Part shown: in pieces, positions 13,454-17,928 of the stretch | Layout of the letters: each line of letters opens with the position of its first letter | Numbering within the stretch: position 1 is the stretch's first letter | Assembly (NCBI GenBank): GCA_043816305.1 | Contig: JBDRHZ010000039.1 | Location: 1 to 17,928 of the forward strand | Origin: JAHIVN01 sp018816645 | GTDB lineage: Bacteria > Patescibacteriota > Dojkabacteria > JAHIVN01 | Direction of reading: 5' to 3' | Length of the DNA stretch: 17,928 nucleotides | Notes under the pieces: model-generated | The model's input: the letters and a program-made list of their open reading frames with translations, nothing else | The model's database searches: none | Told to the model about the DNA's origin: nothing | Made by a program: the position numbers and the translations under genes

Positions 13454-15154
13454 TCACTTCTCTAAAACCATTATTGTCACAGCTAACGCCATTGGAACAC
13501 CATTGGCTTGATAATCAGCCATATTCAAATCAGTCTGAGATTTTTCGGCTTTTTTTGCAACTTCTTTTCTAATCCAAGTTATAGTATCCCTATATTGATT
13601 ATAGGCATTATCAAATTCAGGATCTGGAGGACGTTCAAAATCTCCTTGATCTTGTAATGCAGCCATCAGAAATAAAGGGGCAAAATTGGTAAAAACATCG
13701 TAAGTTCTAACCCCATCCATTCCAGCTAATAGAGAAAATGCGAAAACACTGTTCATACACCTTGTCCAGGCATCCTCTGTTTTCCTTATGAGTTCTTGTG
13801 CCATCTCCTCTTGTGAACCTTCTGCTGAAAGTAATATAAATCTTCCTGTATAGCCCAGATCTGTAATCTTTGCTCCCAAACTATCTTTTGGACCTAGTGA
13901 GTCACGTAAATCTAGTCCAAGGATAAGGCTGTTTGCCATGTTTATTATTGTCTGTCGCATTTCCACTGCTACCCATTCACCGGCCTGGGTTATTACTTCC
14001 TCGGGTAATGCAGCCACAACCCTCTGTAAATAAGCCAAACCATCTAATTGCCTTAAAGAAGTTGCTCTTGCTTCACTATTATAGAGTTTTAGGGCAAGAC
14101 TTTCGGCATCCCTTACTAAAATCTTGTTTCTCTGTGCAGTCCAATACAATCTATCCAAAGCTAGTCTATCTTGTCCTGTGACTTCGCCTTCATCCAATAT
14201 TCCTATCTCCCGTTCAAGATCTGAGAATTTCGGGAAAGCAAAACTCGTTGGGAACTCAACTCCTATTACATCTTCAAAAAACCGTACAGTGATTTGCTGA
14301 ATAAGTCGCGCTTGTCTTTCAAGGCTGGTTTCTTCGAAACCTAAGTGCGCTTCAAGTATAAGTGGATTTTCTACTAATCTTATTATATCATTACGGAATG
14401 GTGCATCCTGCTCTACCCTAACTTGATAAAACCCACATTCCCTATGATATCTTTCAATCACCTCTTTATCAGTAAGAACACTAACGGCCTGATCAGATTG
14501 TAGTGAGATAGCTACAAGCTCTTTTCTCATAAGTTCTATTTGATGAACTCTCATATCATCATTAAATTCCCAAGGAATTGTATAAGCACTAATTACGTCC
14601 CTTATCTCTACACCTCCACGACTCAGAGGAATAGGAATTTCCTCAAGCTTTACTACCTCTTGTAAGTGCATCAAAGAGAAAGAATTCCTCAGACAGACTG
14701 CATCCTGCATAAAAGTAGCTCGTCGAATTATCCTCCTAGCTTCTATGTGATCAACAACATTAAGAACTGAATGGCCAAAATCATTGTGATCTGTCAGCAG
14801 AGGAGGTTCACAATTCAATGGATTTCCTGCTCCTTTATACTGCACCCACCTTCCTCCTTTACGAATGTACAGAGATCTTGGAGCATCTGTTATCCAGCTC
14901 CGAGGATAAACTAACGGGCAAGTAACATCTGCATCTAGACTGTATACCTCCTTCATATTCCCTGCCCACGCAGCTTCTGTTTCAGTCACTGCACTTTGTG
15001 GATAGACAATGGATGCACGTAAACTAAGAGTAGCAGGAATCTCCTCCCTAGTCTCATACCTCTTAAGTTTTTTCCTCTCATGTAACTTTTCCATATCCAT
15101 TGAGGTTATAATTTTAATTATACCAAAATCCCCTTCCAAATTCACCCAACCCAT
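13454..15154 (-). CDS. Unrecognised protein of about 566 residues
   Basis: A long uninterrupted frame, clearly coding. ATG 15154 gives 566 residues; ATG 15100 (548 residues) follows a TATAAT-like sequence and is a real alternative. No signal peptide is visible. Features: an N-terminal third with several Trp, Tyr and Pro turns, a segment RSLYIRKGGRWVQYKGAGNP, a DHNDFGHSV stretch, then a mostly helical remainder rich in Arg and Glu and ending in a hydrophobic helix. The KGAG segment recalls, faintly, the KGxG lysine motif of SelO/YdiU pseudokinases, but I cannot find the other SelO motifs and do not assign it. It stands alone on its strand, converging on a small membrane-protein gene and divergent from a glycosyltransferase. 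Function unknown. Confidence 0.75.
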   Translation of the reverse strand: MGWVNLEGDFGIIKIITSMDMEKLHERKKLKRYETREEIPATLSLRASIVYPQSAVTETEAAWAGNMKEVYSLDADVTCPLVYPRSWITDAPRSLYIRKGGRWVQYKGAGNPLNCEPPLLTDHNDFGHSVLNVVDHIEARRIIRRATFMQDAVCLRNSFSLMHLQEVVKLEEIPIPLSRGGVEIRDVISAYTIPWEFNDDMRVHQIELMRKELVAISLQSDQAVSVLTDKEVIERYHRECGFYQVRVEQDAPFRNDIIRLVENPLILEAHLGFEETSLERQARLIQQITVRFFEDVIGVEFPTSFAFPKFSDLEREIGILDEGEVTGQDRLALDRLYWTAQRNKILVRDAESLALKLYNSEARATSLRQLDGLAYLQRVVAALPEEVITQAGEWVAVEMRQTIINMANSLILGLDLRDSLGPKDSLGAKITDLGYTGRFILLSAEGSQEEMAQELIRKTEDAWTRCMNSVFAFSLLAGMDGVRTYDVFTNFAPLFLMAALQDQGDFERPPDPEFDNAYNQYRDTITWIRKEVAKKAEKSQTDLNMADYQANGVPMALAVTIMVLEK

Positions 15155-15200
15155 TAGCTATCCAGCCATCTAACCATTTCAACCCTTTATCTGTAAACTG

Positions 15201-15227
15201 TTAACCGTAATCCTTAAACCGTATTCC
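15201..15227. repeat. 13-14 bp imperfect tandem repeat
   Basis: TTAACCGTAATCC (15201-15213) is followed directly by TTAAACCGTATTCC (15214-15227), differing by one insertion and one substitution. It lies in the 245-nt divergent intergenic region before the glycosyltransferase. Confidence 0.55.
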
Positions 15228-15293
15228 TCAATAATTTCCAACTACCCATCAATTAATTATTTCTACCGCTTAGATCGACTTGATCGATTCACG

Positions 15294-15321
15294 CTACACT
15301 TTACATTCTACACTCTACATT
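15294..15321. repeat. 14-bp tandem repeat before the glycosyltransferase promoter
   Basis: CTACACTTTACATT (15294-15307) and CTACACTCTACATT (15308-15321) match at 13 of 14 positions and end 8 nt before the predicted -35. Just upstream is a short inverted repeat, ATCGA-N5-TCGAT (15274-15288). Confidence 0.65.
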
Positions 15322-15329
15322 TTTCACTA

Positions 15330-15358
15330 TTAACCCCTTTCCCCATTTAGTATATAAT
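15330..15358 (+). promoter_or_regulatory. Promoter of the glycosyltransferase-tsaD operon
   Basis: TTAACC (15330-15335), a 17-nt spacer and a perfect TATAAT (15353-15358). The predicted leader to ATG 15400 is about 35 nt. Confidence 0.55.
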
Positions 15359-15399
15359 AAATTCAAGGAATTAACACTGCAAGAGAACTATAGCTAAAA

Positions 15400-16533
15400 A
15401 TGGCCAAAATCATTCAAGTCACAACTTTCTTCCATCCAGTACACGGAGGTGTAGAACAGCAAGTTCTGGAACTTTCAGAAGAACTGATAAAACAGGGTCA
15501 TAATGTTGAGGTCATATGCTCGGATTCTACAAGATCAAAAGAAAGAATAAGTAAAAAGGCCGAAGAGTACAAAGGCATCAAAATTACCAGATGCAAAACT
15601 TGGTTTGGCACTTCGCAGTTCTACAAGTTCTTTCCAGCCCTTTTTATTGAACTAATGAAGAGGGATTTCGATGTAATTCATGTTCACGGATTTAGAAAAT
15701 TTGAAGTTTATTTTTCGCTTCTTGCAGCGAAACTAAAAAGAAGAAAAGTTGTAGTCACAACACACAATCCGTTTGTAACTACAACGCGAAACAAATTTCT
15801 TCAACTCTGGGTAAACATTCATGACATTACATTTGGTAAGCTGTTTTCTCGTTTCATAGACAAGATTATTTGCCTTACAAGGCAAGAAATACCTTATATC
15901 GAAAAGTTTGGAGTAAACCAGGAGAAAATATCAGTAATACCAAACGGAGTTTCGAAAGATATCTCCAAAAAAGGCGATAAACAAAAATTTGCAGATAAGT
16001 ATGAGATACCTGTAGGTAATTTTGAGAATACAGTTGTTTGGATAGGTAGAGTTCACTATGTCAAAGGTCTTGAAAATCTCCAAACTGCAATCAGTCAGCT
16101 CAAAAATACTCTTTTCCTGTTTATCGGGCCGGATGACACAGGAGCAAAAGAAATTAAGGATTTGTACAAGGGAAAGAAAAACGTAATGTTTCTTGGTGCA
16201 ATAGATCATGCTGAAGTACCAAGTGCACTATGTACCAGCGATGTCTTTGTCTTTCCCAGTCTACACGAAGCATTTGGTCTGACAATAGTTGAGGCTATGG
16301 CACAAGGAGTACCGGTAATTTCTACCAACAAGGGAGGTCCAGGTGAAATAGTCAAGGAAACATTTGGTATCACTCAAGATCCGCTCGATCAATGGGCATG
16401 GATGTTGAATTTGAAAAAACTTCTCAATGACAAGAAACTTAGGCAGGTAATGGGAAATACCGGCAAGGAAGAAGCAAAGAAGTATCTTTGGGAGAATGTG
16501 GTAGAGCAAATATTGGAATCGTATGAACTATAA
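15400..16533 (+). CDS. GT4-family glycosyltransferase
   Basis: 377 residues with the GT-B fold layout of family 4 retaining glycosyltransferases. The N-terminal acceptor domain begins MAKIIQVTTFFHPVHGGVE with the Gly-Gly loop at 16-17. The C-terminal nucleotide-sugar domain starts near residue 210 (VVWIGRVHYVKGLENL) and contains the E-x7-E motif HEAFGLTIVEA (E290, E298) that contacts the donor sugar. No membrane segment is present, so it acts at the cytoplasmic side of the membrane or in the cytosol, probably on a cell-surface glycan or lipid-linked precursor. Donor and acceptor cannot be told. The stop lies 3 nt before the start of tsaD, indicating one transcript, though the functions are unrelated. 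Confidence 0.92.
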   Translation: MAKIIQVTTFFHPVHGGVEQQVLELSEELIKQGHNVEVICSDSTRSKERISKKAEEYKGIKITRCKTWFGTSQFYKFFPALFIELMKRDFDVIHVHGFRKFEVYFSLLAAKLKRRKVVVTTHNPFVTTTRNKFLQLWVNIHDITFGKLFSRFIDKIICLTRQEIPYIEKFGVNQEKISVIPNGVSKDISKKGDKQKFADKYEIPVGNFENTVVWIGRVHYVKGLENLQTAISQLKNTLFLFIGPDDTGAKEIKDLYKGKKNVMFLGAIDHAEVPSALCTSDVFVFPSLHEAFGLTIVEAMAQGVPVISTNKGGPGEIVKETFGITQDPLDQWAWMLNLKKLLNDKKLRQVMGNTGKEEAKKYLWENVVEQILESYEL

Positions 16534-16536
16534 GCA

Positions 16537-17571
16537 ATGACTAATCATAGAAAACCAAAAAAAATACTAGGTATTGAAACAACTTGCGATGAAACCGCCG
16601 CTGCTGTAGTAGAGAACGGGAGAATTGTATTATCAAATATAATTGCTTCTCAAGCTAATTTACACAAGCAATACGGCGGAATAGTACCCGAAGTAGCTTC
16701 GAGAAAACACCTTGAAGTGTTGCCACTTGTCGTGGATGAAGCGCTTGAAGCTGCAGGGGTAAAAATTGAAGATATAGATGCAATAGCGATAGCAAAAGAA
16801 CCTGGACTTCCTCCCGCTCTCAGCGTTGGTTACGCCTATGCGTCTGGGCTGGCAAACGGCAATCAGATTCTGCTCATTGATGTTAATCACCTAGAGGCAC
16901 ATATAAGTGGAATCTGGCTGGTAAGGAAAGGAGAGATAATAAAAGAGATACCCTATCCATTTCTTTGTCTCTCTGTCTCTGGAGGGCACACTTCACTGAC
17001 ACTGGTAGCTAATGATCAGAATTCAAAAATCATCGGGAATACACTTGACGATGCTGCCGGTGAGGCCTTCGATAAAACAGCTAGAATCCTCGGGCTTGGT
17101 TATCCAGGAGGACCGCTAATAGATAAACTCTCAAAAGAAGGCGATGAGACAAGGTACGACTTCCCCAGACCTATGATACACGATGAAGGATTCAGATTTA
17201 GTTTCTCCGGCCTCAAGACAGCAGTTCAAAGAGAAGTTCTGAAGTTAGAGAATGAGTGTGAAGTACATAAAGATAACACCGAGCTCTACGACGAATTATG
17301 CAGAAACGTGACAACAGACGTAGCTGCATCTTTCCAAGAAGCTGTTGTAGACGTCTTGATAGAAAAAACTGTGAGAGCCGCTGAGCAATTAGGAATAAAC
17401 ACTATAACGATGGCCGGTGGTGTAAGTGCAAACACAAGACTTCGAGACAAAATGGGAAGAGCTTGCTCTGAAATTGGGTATGAATTATTTTACCCTAAAC
17501 TCGAGTTTTGCTTGGATAACGCTGCTATGATAGCTGCAAGAGGATATGAGATATCCTCAGAGAAATGCTAA
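16537..17571 (+). CDS. tsaD: tRNA N6-adenosine threonylcarbamoyltransferase TsaD
   Basis: 344 residues, the normal length. TsaD transfers the threonylcarbamoyl group from threonylcarbamoyl-AMP to A37 of ANN-reading tRNAs, working with TsaB and TsaE in bacteria. The ASKHA-fold motifs are clear: GIETTCDET (12-20), metal ligands H118 and H122 in NHLEAH, SGGHTSL (148-154), and D327 in CLDNAAMIA. The usual GPGL loop reads KEPGLPPAL (87-95), a small departure. It is translated 3 nt after the glycosyltransferase with no Shine-Dalgarno, suggesting coupling. Its TAA stop overlaps by 3 bases the last four bases shared with the convergent surface-protein gene (17568-17571). TsaB and TsaE genes are not in the window. 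Confidence 0.97.
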   Translation: MTNHRKPKKILGIETTCDETAAAVVENGRIVLSNIIASQANLHKQYGGIVPEVASRKHLEVLPLVVDEALEAAGVKIEDIDAIAIAKEPGLPPALSVGYAYASGLANGNQILLIDVNHLEAHISGIWLVRKGEIIKEIPYPFLCLSVSGGHTSLTLVANDQNSKIIGNTLDDAAGEAFDKTARILGLGYPGGPLIDKLSKEGDETRYDFPRPMIHDEGFRFSFSGLKTAVQREVLKLENECEVHKDNTELYDELCRNVTTDVAASFQEAVVDVLIEKTVRAAEQLGINTITMAGGVSANTRLRDKMGRACSEIGYELFYPKLEFCLDNAAMIAARGYEISSEKC

Positions 17572-17928
17572 GAGTTAACAATAGCCTCAAAGATATTTTC
17601 TCCATTATACACACCAGGTAGTGTAATCCCTGGTATAAAGATGCCCCAATATGTATCACCCGAGCTATTGGATGGTGCTGAAGTCGGTTTGGCAACGCTA
17701 ATATCTACAGATGTTGGAGTCACACTTAAACTTGTCCCTCCTCCATATGTAAATCCGATCAAGGCATACTCCTGGTTGCCTACTCCAAGTATTTCTCCCG
17801 AACAGGTTGGATAATCTGTACACATATTGTTCCCGGATACGTTGATATCTATTATGACGTTTCCTTCATTTGTTACTGTTATTGTCTCATTGCTGGAACC
17901 GGTATCATCTCCAGCAGCAAGTGATCCG
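17568..17928 (-). CDS. Surface protein C-terminal fragment, partial
   Basis: An open minus-strand frame enters from the right edge and ends at TAG (17570-17568), giving the last 119 residues. It is rich in Thr, Ser, Asn and Gly with beta-strand alternation. Segments are TITVTNEGNVIIDINVSG, two cysteines close together (MCTDYPTCSG), a Ser/Pro-rich turn, and a terminal YWGIFIPG with GVYNGENIFEA. This is typical of beta-sandwich repeats at the end of secreted or S-layer-like proteins, in which the two cysteines may form a disulfide. The N-terminus, including any signal peptide, is outside the window; an internal ATG at 17825 is unlikely to be the start because the frame stays open with matching composition upstream. 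The class is inferred from composition and recalled similarity. Confidence 0.65.
   Translation of the reverse strand, partial: GSLAAGDDTGSSNETITVTNEGNVIIDINVSGNNMCTDYPTCSGEILGVGNQEYALIGFTYGGGTSLSVTPTSVDISVAKPTSAPSNSSGDTYWGIFIPGITLPGVYNGENIFEAIVNS

Noticed and set aside
17699..17825. ATG at 17825 as the start of a complete 85-residue protein
   Set aside because: The frame stays open to the window edge with the same beta-rich composition, so this is the end of a longer surface protein.
1..17928. CRISPR array, tRNA or rRNA genes
   Set aside because: No regularly spaced repeats longer than about 20 bp, no cloverleaf with a T-loop GTTCRANNC in gaps, and no rRNA-like block were seen by eye; a covariance-model scan would be decisive.

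Overview
The window reads as chromosomal DNA of a small-genome bacterium, most likely of the Candidate Phyla Radiation (Patescibacteria; a Dojkabacteria- or Microgenomates-like lineage is a guess). The DNA is AT-rich and gene-dense. Almost no gene has a Shine-Dalgarno sequence. TGA is used as a stop, which excludes the recoded Gracilibacteria/Absconditabacteria. The surface and sensor proteins (7TM-PAS modules, bare receivers, a beta-rich surface protein) also fit. The lineage is inferred; no rRNA is present.

Layout. (1) 1-2070: accessory region, with the tail of a transposase, a small membrane-anchored extracytoplasmic protein, a membrane-anchored PIG-L/LmbE deacetylase, then a decayed copy of the first membrane gene and a doubtful small ORF. 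(2) 2078-6730, minus strand: a signalling cassette read as 7TM-PAS protein without a kinase, then 7TM-PAS-PAS histidine kinase, then two stand-alone receivers. No DNA-binding output domain is encoded, and both sensor genes share a promoter-proximal 13-mer. (3) 7015-9489: proS (prolyl-tRNA synthetase) and pcm (isoaspartyl methyltransferase), set among hairpins and short repeats. (4) 9557-13092: a stress locus in which a CIRCE-like HrcA operator overlaps the promoter of clpC. This ClpC carries an N-terminal McsA-like zinc finger. A predicted HExxH metallopeptidase follows 21 nt downstream. (5) 13204-15154: a small Cys-rich membrane protein facing an unrecognised ~566-residue protein, with a 1-nt gap between their stops. 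(6) 15400-17571: a GT4 glycosyltransferase followed after 3 nt by tsaD, whose stop overlaps that of a surface-protein gene running off the right edge on the minus strand.

The most notable signals are the CIRCE/promoter overlap at clpC combined with the McsA-ClpC fusion (protein repair, unfolding and perhaps proteolysis genes lying together: pcm, clpC, metallopeptidase), the signalling cassette with a kinase-less sensor and two bare receivers, and the long hairpin between pcm and clpC. No tRNA, rRNA, CRISPR array or complete mobile element was seen.
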